NCBI RefSeq assembly: GCF_023242365.1
Contig: NZ_JALLIX010000032.1
Span: 1-64,000, forward strand
From: Pseudomonas sp. MWU13-2100
GTDB lineage: Bacteria > Pseudomonadota > Gammaproteobacteria > Pseudomonadales > Pseudomonadaceae
Direction of reading: 5' to 3'
DNA length: 64,000 nt
Under the pieces are notes generated by a model. The model was not told the DNA's origin, did not search any database, and worked only from the letters and a program-made list of their open reading frames with translations. Shown in pieces: positions 17,913 to 27,310 of the stretch (its first letter is position 1; each line of letters starts with the position of its first letter). A program made the translations under genes and the position numbers.

Positions 17913-20372
17913 ATGAAGCAAACGCGGACTCTCGGAACGCCACGGCTGTTGGGCATCGTCTGGCCATTTATCGCTGTTGTCGTGTTTCAGGCCTTGCTCG
18001 GCTGTCTGAGCTTGTATGTGCTTTCCGCCGTGCGCGGTTATGTGGCAGGCGAGAGCCTCTGGTCCAAGGGCCAGAAGGACGCCATCTACTACCTCAACCT
18101 GTACGCCGATAGTCGCGACGAAACGATCTTCCGTAAATACCAGGAAGCGATTGCCGTGCCCCAGGGCGGACATGACCTGCGGGTCGCCCTGGATGCGCCG
18201 ACCCCGGACCTGGCGGCTGCCCGGCGCGGGATCCTGCAGGGTGGCAATCACCCCGACGATGTCTCCAGCATCATCTGGTTGTACCTGAACTTCCGGCATT
18301 TCAGCTATATGGAACGGGCCATTGAAAAATGGACGGTGGGTGACAGTTATCTGGTGCGGCTGGACACGGTCGCGCAGCAGATGCACCAGGCGATCTCCGT
18401 CAATCAGGAGAGCAATAACGACATTCAGCGCTGGAAGGGCCGGATTTTTGCCATCAATGATGGTGTGACGCCTGCCGCGAAAGCGTTCAGCGATGCCCTG
18501 GGCGAGGGTTCGCGGGTGATTCTGCGCATGCTGCTGATCACCAATCTGGCCACCGCCCTCGGCCTGATCGCCCTGGCTTTGCTGCGTACGCACAAGTTAC
18601 TGGCCCAGCGCCATGCCTTTGCCGATGCCTTGCAACTGGAAAAAGAGCGGGCGCAGATTACCCTGGAGTCGATTGGCGACGGGGTCATCACCACCGATGT
18701 GGAAGGTGCCATCGCTTATATGAATCCGGCCGCCGAGCACCTGACCCACTGGAAAGCCGGGCAAGCCTATGGCTTGCCCCTGGCGGCGCTGTTCAACCTG
18801 CTCGAGGAAAATGCCCAGGACGAAGGTTTTACCCTGATCGAACATATTCTCAGCGGCCGGCTGGGCGGTGGCAGCGAGCACTCCAAGCTGATCCAGCGCC
18901 TGGACGGCAGCACCGTGTCGGTGACCCTGGTGGGGGCGCCGATTCGCAACGCCGGCAAGGTCAGTGGCACGGTGCTGGTGCTGCACGATATGACCCAGGA
19001 GCGGCAGTACATTGCCAACCTGTCCTGGCAGGCCACCCATGATGCCTTGACTGGCCTGGCCAACCGACGCGAATTCGAGTATCGCCTGGAACAGGCGCTA
19101 TACAACCTGAGCCGCCAACCGGCACGCCACTCGTTGATGTTCCTCGACCTGGACCAGTTCAAGCTGGTCAATGACACCTGCGGTCATGCCGCCGGCGATG
19201 AATTGCTCCGGCATATCTGTGCCTTGCTGCAATCCGGCTTGCGCGAGGGCGATACCCTGGCCCGCCTGGGCGGTGATGAGTTCGGCATCTTGCTGGAGAA
19301 CTGCCCGTCGGAGGCGGCGGAAAAGATTGCCGAAGGCCTGCGGCAGACCGTACAGAACCTGCATTTTGTCTGGAAAGGTCGGCCGTTCGTGACAACGGTG
19401 AGTATCGGCCTGGTGCATATCGCCCAGGCACCGACCACTTTGGAAGCCTCGCTGCGGGCGGCGGACATGGCCTGCTACATGGCCAAGGAGAAGGGGCGCA
19501 ACCGGGTCCAGGTGTATCACGCGGACGATTCGGAGTTGTCCTTGCGCTTTGGTGAGATGGCCTGGGTCCAGCGTTTGCACATGGCCCTGGAGGAAAATCG
19601 GTTCTGCTTGTACGCCCAGGAAATCGCCGCCTTGGGCAATGCCGATCATACCGGTGGCCATGTGGAAATCCTCCTGCGTTTGCACGACGAGGCCGGGCGG
19701 ATGATCCTGCCCGACAGCTTTATCCCGGCCGCCGAGCGTTATGGCCTGATGACCCAGCTGGATCGCTGGGTGGTGCAGAACGTTTTCAAGGTCATTGCCG
19801 AATGCATCGCCCAGAAACGCGAGGGGGTGATGGCGATGTGCGCGATCAATCTGTCGGGGATCACCATTGGCGACGAGGGGTTCCTGGGCTTCCTGCATGA
19901 GCAGTTCAAGGTGCACGGCATTCCGCCGGATATGATTTGTTTCGAAATAACTGAAACCAGCGCGATCTCCAATCTCGGCAGTGCCATACGATTTATCAAT
20001 GAACTCAAGAACTTGGGCTGTCGGTTCTCGTTGGACGACTTTTGCGCGGGAATGTCTTCGTTCGCCTATCTCAAACATTTGCCTGTAGACTTCCTGAAGA
20101 TCGATGGAAGTTTCGTAAAGGATATGCTGGACGACCCGATTAACCGCGCCATGGTCGAGGTGATCAATCACATCGGCCATGTCATGGGGAAGCGAACGAT
20201 TGCAGAGTTCGTTGAAACACCGCAGATCGAGCAGGCCCTGCTCGAGATCGGTGTCGACTATGCTCAAGGCTACATTATCGAGCGACCGCAGTTGTTTACC
20301 TGTGACAGCCTGTTGTGTCGGCCCGCTCGACCCCGGCCTCTCTTGTTCAAGGCGCCTGGTACATTCCGCTGA
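17913..20372 (+). CDS. Membrane PAS-GGDEF-EAL cyclic-di-GMP enzyme
   Basis: A membrane-bound 819-residue protein with two helices (about residues 12-36 and 205-225) around a periplasmic sensor domain, then a PAS domain (SIGDGVITTDVEGAI), a GGDEF domain and an EAL domain. RLGGDEF is intact near residue 452 and an RxxD inhibitory site (REGD) lies five residues before it, so cyclase activity is likely. The EAL motif reads EIL but keeps the glutamate. Other phosphodiesterase residues are present (NLSG, FEITE, a DDF loop ending in Cys, LKID, Q in YAQGY). ATG 17913 follows AAGGGA. Confidence 0.88.
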   Translation: MKQTRTLGTPRLLGIVWPFIAVVVFQALLGCLSLYVLSAVRGYVAGESLWSKGQKDAIYYLNLYADSRDETIFRKYQEAIAVPQGGHDLRVALDAPTPDLAAARRGILQGGNHPDDVSSIIWLYLNFRHFSYMERAIEKWTVGDSYLVRLDTVAQQMHQAISVNQESNNDIQRWKGRIFAINDGVTPAAKAFSDALGEGSRVILRMLLITNLATALGLIALALLRTHKLLAQRHAFADALQLEKERAQITLESIGDGVITTDVEGAIAYMNPAAEHLTHWKAGQAYGLPLAALFNLLEENAQDEGFTLIEHILSGRLGGGSEHSKLIQRLDGSTVSVTLVGAPIRNAGKVSGTVLVLHDMTQERQYIANLSWQATHDALTGLANRREFEYRLEQALYNLSRQPARHSLMFLDLDQFKLVNDTCGHAAGDELLRHICALLQSGLREGDTLARLGGDEFGILLENCPSEAAEKIAEGLRQTVQNLHFVWKGRPFVTTVSIGLVHIAQAPTTLEASLRAADMACYMAKEKGRNRVQVYHADDSELSLRFGEMAWVQRLHMALEENRFCLYAQEIAALGNADHTGGHVEILLRLHDEAGRMILPDSFIPAAERYGLMTQLDRWVVQNVFKVIAECIAQKREGVMAMCAINLSGITIGDEGFLGFLHEQFKVHGIPPDMICFEITETSAISNLGSAIRFINELKNLGCRFSLDDFCAGMSSFAYLKHLPVDFLKIDGSFVKDMLDDPINRAMVEVINHIGHVMGKRTIAEFVETPQIEQALLEIGVDYAQGYIIERPQLFTCDSLLCRPARPRPLLFKAPGTFR

Positions 20373-20418
20373 AACCTTTGCTGATCTGCTTAAATCACCA
20401 TTCAGAAGGAGCCCGACA

Positions 20419-21216
20419 GTGATCGACACATTCAGCAGAACCGGCCCGCTCATGGAGGCCTCCAGCTACCCCGCGTGGGCGCAGCAACTCATCCAGGATT
20501 GTAGCGAGAGCAAGCGCCGGGTTGTCGAACACGAACTTTACCAGCGGATGCGCGACAACAGGCTGAGCGCTAGAACCATGCGCCAGTATCTGATTGGCGG
20601 CTGGCCGGTGGTTGAACAGTTTGCGTTATACATGGCACAGAACCTCACCAAGACCCGTTTTGCCCGCCACCCCGGCGAGGACATGGCGCGGCGTTGGCTG
20701 ATGCGCAATATCCGCGTGGAACTGAATCACGCCGATTATTGGTTGCATTGGAGCCGTGCCCACGGCGTGACCCTCGAGGATCTGCAGGCACAACAGGTAC
20801 CGCCCGAGCTGCACGCGCTGAGTCATTGGTGCTGGCATACCAGTTCGGCCGACTCGCTGATCGTCGGGATTGCCGCGACCAACTATGCCATTGAAGGGGC
20901 CACCGGCGAGTGGTCGGCGCTGGTCTGTTCGACGGGGGTCTATGCCGCGGCATTTGCGGAAGAAGACCGCAAACGTGCGATGAAATGGTTGAAGATGCAT
21001 GCCCAGTACGATGATGCCCATCCGTGGGAGGCGCTGGAAATCATCTGCACCCTGGCCGGCAACAATCCCGCCAAGGCGCTGCAGGTCGAGCTGCGGCAGG
21101 CGATCTGCAAGAGCTACGACTACATGTACCTGTTCCTTGAGCGTTGCATGCAACTGGAGCACGGGGAAAAGGCTCCGGCCACCCGCGAGCGCCAGGTCGC
21201 TCTCGCCGAGGGTTGA
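20419..21216 (+). CDS. TenA/PqqC-like helical protein
   Basis: A 265-residue all-helical protein of the TenA/PqqC-like superfamily, seen in TMRQYLIGGWPVVEQFALYM and a later histidine-bearing segment (AQYDDAHPWEALEI) that fits metal- or substrate-binding helices. Family members include thiaminases, pyrroloquinoline synthases and iron-dependent oxidases, so the reaction is open. The start is GTG 20419 with AGAAGGA at 20404-20410. It lies 46 bases after the GGDEF/EAL gene on the same strand, so cotranscription is plausible. Confidence 0.75.
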   Translation: MIDTFSRTGPLMEASSYPAWAQQLIQDCSESKRRVVEHELYQRMRDNRLSARTMRQYLIGGWPVVEQFALYMAQNLTKTRFARHPGEDMARRWLMRNIRVELNHADYWLHWSRAHGVTLEDLQAQQVPPELHALSHWCWHTSSADSLIVGIAATNYAIEGATGEWSALVCSTGVYAAAFAEEDRKRAMKWLKMHAQYDDAHPWEALEIICTLAGNNPAKALQVELRQAICKSYDYMYLFLERCMQLEHGEKAPATRERQVALAEG

Positions 21217-21268
21217 TTTGCCATGTCGGTAGCGTGCTGATCCTGAGCTCGATGCGGTCACTGTGGAA

Positions 21269-21338
21269 GCCGGCTTGCCGGCGATGAGGCTCCTGGGCCT
21301 TGCTGTGTCTATCCAGACGCCATCGCCGGCAAGCCGGC
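21269..21338. repeat. REPIN-like inverted repeat
   Basis: Perfect 18-base arms, GCCGGCTTGCCGGCGATG at 21269-21286 and its complement at 21321-21338, enclose 34 bases. It lies between the convergent TenA-like and diguanylate cyclase genes. The arm is a different REP class from the one at 11.7 kb. Confidence 0.8.
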
Positions 21339-21353
21339 GTCGGCATCGTGGAC

Positions 21354-22280
21354 TCAGCCCGCCATGGTCAGGCGGTTGCGACCTTCGCGCTTGGCCACAT
21401 ACAGGGCATTGTCCGCGCGGCGCAGCAGGCTTTCGGTGGACTCGCCCGGCAACAGCGTGGCACATCCCAGGCTCACCGTCAGATTGATCAGCTTTGCATC
21501 GCAATCGTAATCCTTGGCTTGTGCCGCATAACGCAGGCGTTCACCGACCAGTGCCGCGGCCTCGCGATGGGTATTGGACAGCAGGATCAGAAACTCCTCG
21601 CCGCCATAGCGGAATACCCGATCGACATTGCGCAGTTGGTTCTTGATCGACGTAGCGACAATCTTCAGCACCTTGTCGCCGACGCTGTGGCCGTGGTTGT
21701 CATTGATCTGCTTGAAATGGTCGATATCCAGCATCAGCACCGAGATCGGCTGGTTGTGGCGGCGTGCCAGTTCGAATTCCCGCTGCAGGGCCTGCTCCAT
21801 GGCGATGCGATTGCCGGTTCCGGTCAGCGGGTCGCGCAATGCACTGCGCGTGGCGGCACGGTAGAGCAGGGCGTTGCGCATCGGGTACAGCAGGCTCGCC
21901 AGCAGTGACTCCAGGTTGCCCAGTTCCTGTTCGTCGAAGCGGCTGCGGCGGCGGAATATCAACTCGCCCAGCTGCTCGCCCTCATGGCTGAGACTGTAGC
22001 TGATCAGGTGATGGCCGCGATGACCGAACTCCAGGCGCAAGTCGCTGGCGGGGTGCAGGTAGCTCAGGGCATCCAGTGGCACCGCGCGCTGAATCTCGCG
22101 GAAGAAGATGTCCAGGATGCGCTCCGGCTCCAGGCTGACCTGCAACTGCAGGGCCAGTTGATGGCGCAGTTGAGCCAGGCTGATGGGGCGTTGCTGGGCG
22201 GGGGGGAGCTGGCCAAAGCCCAAACGTTGCAATCTGGCGCGATCAAAGTCAATTGCGTTGGTCTGGGTCGGCGTTTTCAT
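21354..22280 (-). CDS. Diguanylate cyclase with GAF-like sensor
   Basis: A 308-residue soluble GGDEF protein. Residues about 25-140 look like a GAF-type sensor (RILDIFFREIQRAVPLDAL) and residues about 150-305 form the cyclase, with active-site motif GGEEF and an RxxD inhibitory site five residues upstream (RNVD). It should make c-di-GMP. No membrane segment is seen. A strong hairpin at 22323-22349 lies about 43 bases upstream of the start codon. Confidence 0.88.
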   Translation of the reverse strand: MKTPTQTNAIDFDRARLQRLGFGQLPPAQQRPISLAQLRHQLALQLQVSLEPERILDIFFREIQRAVPLDALSYLHPASDLRLEFGHRGHHLISYSLSHEGEQLGELIFRRRSRFDEQELGNLESLLASLLYPMRNALLYRAATRSALRDPLTGTGNRIAMEQALQREFELARRHNQPISVLMLDIDHFKQINDNHGHSVGDKVLKIVATSIKNQLRNVDRVFRYGGEEFLILLSNTHREAAALVGERLRYAAQAKDYDCDAKLINLTVSLGCATLLPGESTESLLRRADNALYVAKREGRNRLTMAG

Positions 22281-22322
22281 GGTGGTGAGCCCCTAAGCAC
22301 AAAATACGGTCTTACAGGGTGG

Positions 22323-22349
22323 GCGAGAGCGGCTTGGAGCCGTTCTCGC
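22323..22349. promoter_or_regulatory. Hairpin upstream of the diguanylate cyclase gene
   Basis: A 12-base stem with one mismatch (22323-22334 with 22338-22349) and a 3-base loop sits in the leader or promoter region of the minus-strand cyclase gene. It has no T-run. A second perfect 8-bp stem with a 4-base loop is at 22513-22532, just past the 3' end of the yciK gene on the minus strand. The rest of 22281-22552 shows no gene. Confidence 0.35.
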
Positions 22350-22552
22350 GCTGCGTAGTTGAAGACGTTAGAGCGAAAGTCGTGCCAATCGGTTCAACCG
22401 AATAAAAGTCGTTTGAATTCAGAGGCTTTGATTTTTAGGGAAGAGTGCCGTCTACGGCCAATCGCGGCAGTAGTTTGACTTGCGTTGATGGCTTTTTGGA
22501 GTTGAGTCGCTGCGTGCCAGTATTCTGGCACGTGCGGCGGGGTGAGGCGGGG

Positions 22553-23293
22553 TTACTGCGCGTCGAAGGCCTGGCCGTTGACGCCGTTGCTGTCGGGCCC
22601 CATCAGGTACAGGTAGACCGGCATGATTTGCTGCGGTGTCGGATTGTTTTCCGGATTCTCTCCGGGATAGGCCTGGGCGCGCATGCTGGTGCGGGTGGCG
22701 CCGGGGTTGATGCTGTTGGCGCGCACCGGGGCCACGCTATCGAGCTCGTCGGCCAAGGTTTGCATCAGGCCTTCGGTGGCGAACTTGGACACACCATAGG
22801 CGCCCCAGTAGGCGCGACCTTTGCGACCGACGCTGCTGGAGGTGAAGATCACCGAGGCGTCCCGGGACAGCTTGAGCAGCGGCAGCAGGGTGCTGGTCAG
22901 CATGAACATGGCATTGACGTTGATGTGCATGACGCGCATGAAGTTTTCGCCGGACAGCTGTTCCAGCGGGGTGCGCGGGCCAATGATCGAGGCGTTGTGC
23001 AGCAGGCCGTCGAGGTGACCGAATTCGGTTTCGATCATGGCCGCCAGTTCGTCGTACTGGTGTGGCAGGGCGGTTTCCAGGTTGAACGGGATCACGGCCG
23101 GTTGCGGGTGGCCGGCGGCTTCGATCTCATCATAGACCTGACTCAGGTTGGCTTCGGTCTTGCCCAGCAACAGCACGGTGGCACCGTGGGCGGCATAGGT
23201 CTTCGCGGCGGCGGCGCCGATGCCGCGACCGGCACCGGTGACCAGGATAACGCGGTCCTTGAGCAGATCGGGGCGGGCGGAATAATCGAACAT
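22553..23293 (-). CDS. YciK-like short-chain dehydrogenase
   Basis: A 246-residue SDR with the NAD(P) motif TGAGRGIGAA, NAG-like HNAS and the catalytic tyrosine and lysine in YGVSK. It matches the YciK family that follows mupP in pseudomonads. The substrate is unknown. It lies 36 bases after mupP and is probably the last gene of the MTA deaminase-ubiG-mupP-yciK operon. Confidence 0.87.
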   Translation of the reverse strand: MFDYSARPDLLKDRVILVTGAGRGIGAAAAKTYAAHGATVLLLGKTEANLSQVYDEIEAAGHPQPAVIPFNLETALPHQYDELAAMIETEFGHLDGLLHNASIIGPRTPLEQLSGENFMRVMHINVNAMFMLTSTLLPLLKLSRDASVIFTSSSVGRKGRAYWGAYGVSKFATEGLMQTLADELDSVAPVRANSINPGATRTSMRAQAYPGENPENNPTPQQIMPVYLYLMGPDSNGVNGQAFDAQ

Positions 23294-23329
23294 GGCTAAA
23301 CCTCTACAAATGTAATACAGCTGGCAGGC

Positions 23330-24001
23330 TCAACAGCTGCACAGCGCGTTATCCAATACCGTGCGTAACTCCAGCGGATGATCGACCACCACATCGGCGC
23401 CCCAGTGATCGGGATTGTCGTCCGGGTGGATGTAGCCGTAGCGTACCGCTGCGGTGCGGGTGCCGGCGTCGCGACCGGACTCGATATCACGCAGGTCATC
23501 ACCGACGAACAATACGCTGGCCGGGTCAAGGTCGAGCATCTTGCATGCAAGGATCAGCGGCTCCGGGTGGGGCTTGCTGTTCGTCACATGGTCCGGGCAG
23601 ATCAGCAGTGCCGAACGCTCTGCCAGCCCCAACTGTTGCATGATCGGCTCGGCGAAGCGCAGCGGCTTGTTGGTGACCACGCCCCAGAGCAGATTGGCCT
23701 TCTCGATGTCGGCCAACAGCTCGGCCATGCCGTCGAACAGGCGGCTATGCACGACGCAGGCCTTGAGGTAGCGCTCGAGGAACTCCTGGCGCAAGTCTTC
23801 GAAGCCCGGCGACTCGGGGTCCATCATGAAGGTCACGGCGACCATGGCGCGGGCGCCGCCGGAGATCTCGTCGCGAATCGCCCGGTCGGCAATCGGCGGC
23901 AGGCCGCGCTCGGCGAGCATGGCCTGGCAGATGGCAATGAAGTCCGGCGCGGTGTCGAGCAGGGTGCCGTCCATGTCGAAGAGAACCGCTCTCAAACGCA
24001 T
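23330..24001 (-). CDS. mupP: N-acetylmuramic acid 6-phosphate phosphatase
   Basis: MupP is the HAD phosphatase that removes phosphate from MurNAc-6-P in the anhydro-MurNAc recycling pathway of pseudomonads, a bypass of de novo MurNAc synthesis linked to fosfomycin resistance. The 223-residue protein has HAD motif I FDMDGTLLDT, motif II in VVTNKP and motif III/IV in VGDDLRD. The assignment rests on its position between ubiG and the yciK gene as in P. aeruginosa (PA3172); a general phosphoglycolate phosphatase-like label would also fit. It starts 3 bases after the ubiG stop. Confidence 0.87.
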   Translation of the reverse strand: MRLRAVLFDMDGTLLDTAPDFIAICQAMLAERGLPPIADRAIRDEISGGARAMVAVTFMMDPESPGFEDLRQEFLERYLKACVVHSRLFDGMAELLADIEKANLLWGVVTNKPLRFAEPIMQQLGLAERSALLICPDHVTNSKPHPEPLILACKMLDLDPASVLFVGDDLRDIESGRDAGTRTAAVRYGYIHPDDNPDHWGADVVVDHPLELRTVLDNALCSC

Positions 24002-24004
24002 GGG

Positions 24005-24703
24005 TCACTCCTCGCGCAGGGTCTGGATCATGTAGTTGACGTCGACGTCCGCCGCCAGCTTGTAGTGTTTGGTCAGGGGGTTGTAGGTCAGACCGATGAT
24101 GTCCTTGACCGCCAGGCCCGCCTCGCGGCTCCAGGCGCCGAGCTCGGAGGGACGGATGAATTTCTTGAAGTCGTGGGTGCCGCGCGGTAGCAGGCCCATG
24201 ATGTATTCCGCGCCGACAATGGCGAACAGATAGGCCTTGGGGTTGCGGTTGATGGTGGAGAAGAACACCTGGCCGCCGGGCTTGACCATGCGGAAGCAGG
24301 CCCGGATCACCGAGGACGGGTCGGGGACGTGCTCGAGCATTTCCAGGCAGGTCACTACATCGAACTGCTCGGGCATTTCCTCGGCCAGGGCTTCGGCTGT
24401 GATCTGCCGATACTCGACGCTGACCCCGGACTCCAGTTGGTGCAACTGGGCCACGGCCAGGGGCGCTTCGCCCATGTCGATGCCCGTCACGGTAGCGCCG
24501 CGCTGGGCCATGGCTTCACTGAGAATGCCGCCGCCGCAACCGACGTCGAGGACCTTCTTGCCGGCCAGCTTGACCCGCTCGTCGATCCAGTTGACCCGCA
24601 GCGGGTTGATGTCGTGAAGCGGCTTGAACTCGCTTTCGCGGTCCCACCAGCGATGGGCGAGGGCTTCGAACTTGGCGATTTCAGCGTGGTCGACGTTGCT
24701 CAT
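24005..24703 (-). CDS. ubiG: Ubiquinone O-methyltransferase UbiG
   Basis: UbiG carries out both O-methylations of ubiquinone synthesis. The 232-residue protein has the SAM motif VLDVGCGGGILSEAMA and the family N-terminus AHRWWDRESEFKPLHDINP. GAGGA precedes ATG 24703. It lies in the same minus-strand run as mupP and the MTA deaminase gene, which is the PAO1 order. Confidence 0.95.
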   Translation of the reverse strand: MSNVDHAEIAKFEALAHRWWDRESEFKPLHDINPLRVNWIDERVKLAGKKVLDVGCGGGILSEAMAQRGATVTGIDMGEAPLAVAQLHQLESGVSVEYRQITAEALAEEMPEQFDVVTCLEMLEHVPDPSSVIRACFRMVKPGGQVFFSTINRNPKAYLFAIVGAEYIMGLLPRGTHDFKKFIRPSELGAWSREAGLAVKDIIGLTYNPLTKHYKLAADVDVNYMIQTLREE

Positions 24704-24792
24704 GGACTATCCTCTAAAGCTTGGAAATCAGGTTGATGCCGCCCGCCGGGCGTTGCGTCATCTTCAATTCAATACGCTCTATGGCGCGTCAA

Positions 24793-26124
24793 TCAATGTG
24801 CCTGGGCGCCGATGCGCTGGCCCCAGGCCCGGGCCGTGGCCCCCAACTGCTGTTCATCCAGACGGGTCAGGCGGCGGTCTTCGAGCAGTGGCTTGCCGCC
24901 GACCCAGACATGCTGCACGCAGTCGCGGCCGCTGGTGTAGATCAGTTGCGATACCGGGTCGTAGATCGGCTGCCGGGCCAGGCCCGACAGGTCGAAGGCG
25001 ACGATGTCCGCCGCCTTGCCGATCTCCAGCGAGCCGATCTCCTGTTCCAGGCCCAGGGCTCGGGCGCCATTGAGGGTCGCCATGCGTAATGCGCGGTGCG
25101 CGTCCAGGGCCGTGGCGGAGCCGGCGACGGCCTTGGCCAGCAGCGCGGCGGTGCGGGTTTCACCGAGCAGGTCGAGATCGTTGTTGCTCGCCGCGCCGTC
25201 GGTACCCACGGCCACATTCACGCCGGCTTGCCACAGGCGCTCCACCGGACAAAAGCCGCTGGCCAGTTTCAGGTTCGATTCCGGGCAGTGGATTACGCTG
25301 CTGTTGCTTTCTACCAGCAATGCCAGGTCATCATCGCTGATCTGGGTCATGTGCACGGCCTGGAAGCGCGGGCCGAGCAGACCAAGGCGGCCCAGGCGTG
25401 CCAGTGGGCGTTCGCCGCGGTGTTCCACGGACTGCTGCACTTCAAAGGCGGTTTCATGCATGTGCATGTGGATGGCGGCATCGAGCTCTTCGGCGATGAC
25501 CCGGACTTTTTCCAGGTTTTCGTCGCCAACGGTGTAGGGTGCATGGGGGCCGAAGGCGATCTTGATCCGTGGGTGGTGCTTGAGGTCGCCGAACAGTTCG
25601 ATGGCCTGGCGCAGCGATTCATCGGCGCTGGCGGCGCCGGGGATCGGGAAATCGAGGATCGGAATGGCGATCTGCGCGCGGATGCCGCTGTTGTGCACGC
25701 GTTCGCTGGCGATTTTAGGGAAAAAGTACATGTCCGAGAAACAGGTGATGCCGCCCTTGAGCTGCTCGGCGATGGCCAGGTCGGTGCCATCACGGACGAA
25801 CGCTTCGTCGACCCATTTGGCTTCGGCGGGCCAGATATGTTGCTCCAGCCAGGCCATCAGCGGCAGGTCGTCGGCCAGTCCGCGAAACAGGGTCATGGCG
25901 GCGTGTCCATGGGCATTGACCAGGCCGGGGGCGAGTAGGGTCTCCGGCAGCTCGCGGACTTCCCTGGCGGCGAGTTTCAAGGCCTCGGCCCGGGGGCCGA
26001 TAAAGGCGATGCGTCCGTCACGAATGCCCAGGCCATGCTCTTTGAGTACCACGCCTGCCGGTTCGACCGGGACCAGCCAGGTCGGTAGCAGGAGAAGATC
26101 GAGCGGGGCGGCGGTGTTCGGCAT
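24793..26124 (-). CDS. mtaD: 5-methylthioadenosine deaminase (TRZ/ATZ hydrolase)
   Basis: An amidohydrolase of 443 residues with the metal-ligand segment NAHGHAAMTLF, HMHMHE near residue 215 and the late GTDGAASNND with the metal aspartate. The homolog PA3170 of P. aeruginosa deaminates methylthioadenosine to methylthioinosine in methionine salvage. The divergent mtnA gene supports that role here. S-adenosylhomocysteine may also be a substrate. The first gene of the minus-strand operon with ubiG. Confidence 0.87.
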   Translation of the reverse strand: MPNTAAPLDLLLLPTWLVPVEPAGVVLKEHGLGIRDGRIAFIGPRAEALKLAAREVRELPETLLAPGLVNAHGHAAMTLFRGLADDLPLMAWLEQHIWPAEAKWVDEAFVRDGTDLAIAEQLKGGITCFSDMYFFPKIASERVHNSGIRAQIAIPILDFPIPGAASADESLRQAIELFGDLKHHPRIKIAFGPHAPYTVGDENLEKVRVIAEELDAAIHMHMHETAFEVQQSVEHRGERPLARLGRLGLLGPRFQAVHMTQISDDDLALLVESNSSVIHCPESNLKLASGFCPVERLWQAGVNVAVGTDGAASNNDLDLLGETRTAALLAKAVAGSATALDAHRALRMATLNGARALGLEQEIGSLEIGKAADIVAFDLSGLARQPIYDPVSQLIYTSGRDCVQHVWVGGKPLLEDRRLTRLDEQQLGATARAWGQRIGAQAH

Positions 26125-26162
26125 CGTGGACGGCTTCCGGGCTTTATCTGAAATAATGGCGA

Positions 26163-26200
26163 AGTATACCCGAGCGTCCTCATGGGGGGATCGCTATAAT
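26163..26200. promoter_or_regulatory. Divergent promoter region of mtnA and the MTA deaminase gene
   Basis: On the plus strand a perfect TATAAT (26195-26200) lies 34 bases before mtnA. On the minus strand TATACT (complement of 26163-26168) lies about 39 bases before the deaminase gene. Neither has a good -35 hexamer. The two methionine-salvage genes could be controlled together from this spot. Confidence 0.45.
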
Positions 26201-26233
26201 CGGCGGCTTTTGTTCCGGAGTGTGGGGTGAATC

Positions 26234-27310
26234 ATGCGCGATCGGCTATTGGCTGCGGAAAAAGTGAAGGCCATCGATTGGCGTGATGGTGCCTTGTATC
26301 TGCTCGATCAGCGCATCCTGCCGTTCGAGGAAACCTGGTTGGCTTGCGACAGCGCGGCGGGGGTCGCCGAGGCGATTCGTTCGATGGTGGTGCGCGGTGC
26401 GCCGGCCATTGGCATCAGTGCCGCTTACGGAGTCGTGCTGGCAGCGCGGGCGCGACTGGCGGAGGGCGGCAACTGGCAGGTGGCGATGGAAGCCGACTTT
26501 GCCCTGCTGGCGAACTCGCGACCGACCGCGGTCAATCTGTTCTGGGCCCTGGACCGCATGCGCGAGCGTCTGGAGCGGGTCAAGGACGGTGCCGATCCGT
26601 TGGCGGCCCTGGAGGCTGAGGCAGTAGCGATCCATGACAGCGATCGCGAGGCCAATCTGACCATGGCGCAACTGGGGGTCGACCTGATCCGCAAGCACCA
26701 GGGCAATGCCCAGGCGATCCTGACCCACTGCAATACCGGAGCTCTGGCCACCGGCGGTTTCGGTACGGCGCTGGGGGTGATTCGCGGCGCCTTTCTGGAA
26801 GGCATGGTCGAGCAGGTCTATGTCGATGAAACCCGGCCCTGGCTGCAAGGCTCGCGTCTGACTGCCTGGGAGCTGGCCAACGAAGGCATTCCGGTGACCC
26901 TGAACGCCGACTCGGCCGCCGCGCATATCATGAAGACCAAGGGCGTGACCTGGGTGATTGTCGGGGCCGACCGCATCACCGCCAATGGCGATGTGGCCAA
27001 CAAGATCGGCACCTATCAGCTGGCGGTCTGCGCGATGCACCACGGTGTACGTTTCATGGTGGTGGCGCCGAGCTCGACTATCGACATGGATCTGGCCAGT
27101 GGCGACGAGATCCCGATCGAAGAGCGCGACGGCAGCGAGCTGTTGAGTGTCGGTGGTCATCGGGTCGGGGCCGAGGTCGAGGCCTTTAATCCGGTCTTCG
27201 ACGTGACGCCGGCTGACCTGATCGATGTCATCGTGACCGAAAAAGGCATCGTCGAGCGTCCGGACACCGCGAAGATGGCCCAGTTGATGTGTCGCAAACG
27301 CCTGCATTGA
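26234..27310 (+). CDS. mtnA: S-methyl-5-thioribose-1-phosphate isomerase
   Basis: MtnA converts methylthioribose-1-phosphate to methylthioribulose-1-phosphate in methionine salvage. The 358-residue protein has RGAPAIGIS, the catalytic cysteine in LTHCNTG and the catalytic aspartate in VGADRI. GGAGTG lies upstream of ATG 26234. It diverges from the MTA deaminase, an enzyme of the same pathway. Confidence 0.95.
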   Translation: MRDRLLAAEKVKAIDWRDGALYLLDQRILPFEETWLACDSAAGVAEAIRSMVVRGAPAIGISAAYGVVLAARARLAEGGNWQVAMEADFALLANSRPTAVNLFWALDRMRERLERVKDGADPLAALEAEAVAIHDSDREANLTMAQLGVDLIRKHQGNAQAILTHCNTGALATGGFGTALGVIRGAFLEGMVEQVYVDETRPWLQGSRLTAWELANEGIPVTLNADSAAAHIMKTKGVTWVIVGADRITANGDVANKIGTYQLAVCAMHHGVRFMVVAPSSTIDMDLASGDEIPIEERDGSELLSVGGHRVGAEVEAFNPVFDVTPADLIDVIVTEKGIVERPDTAKMAQLMCRKRLH

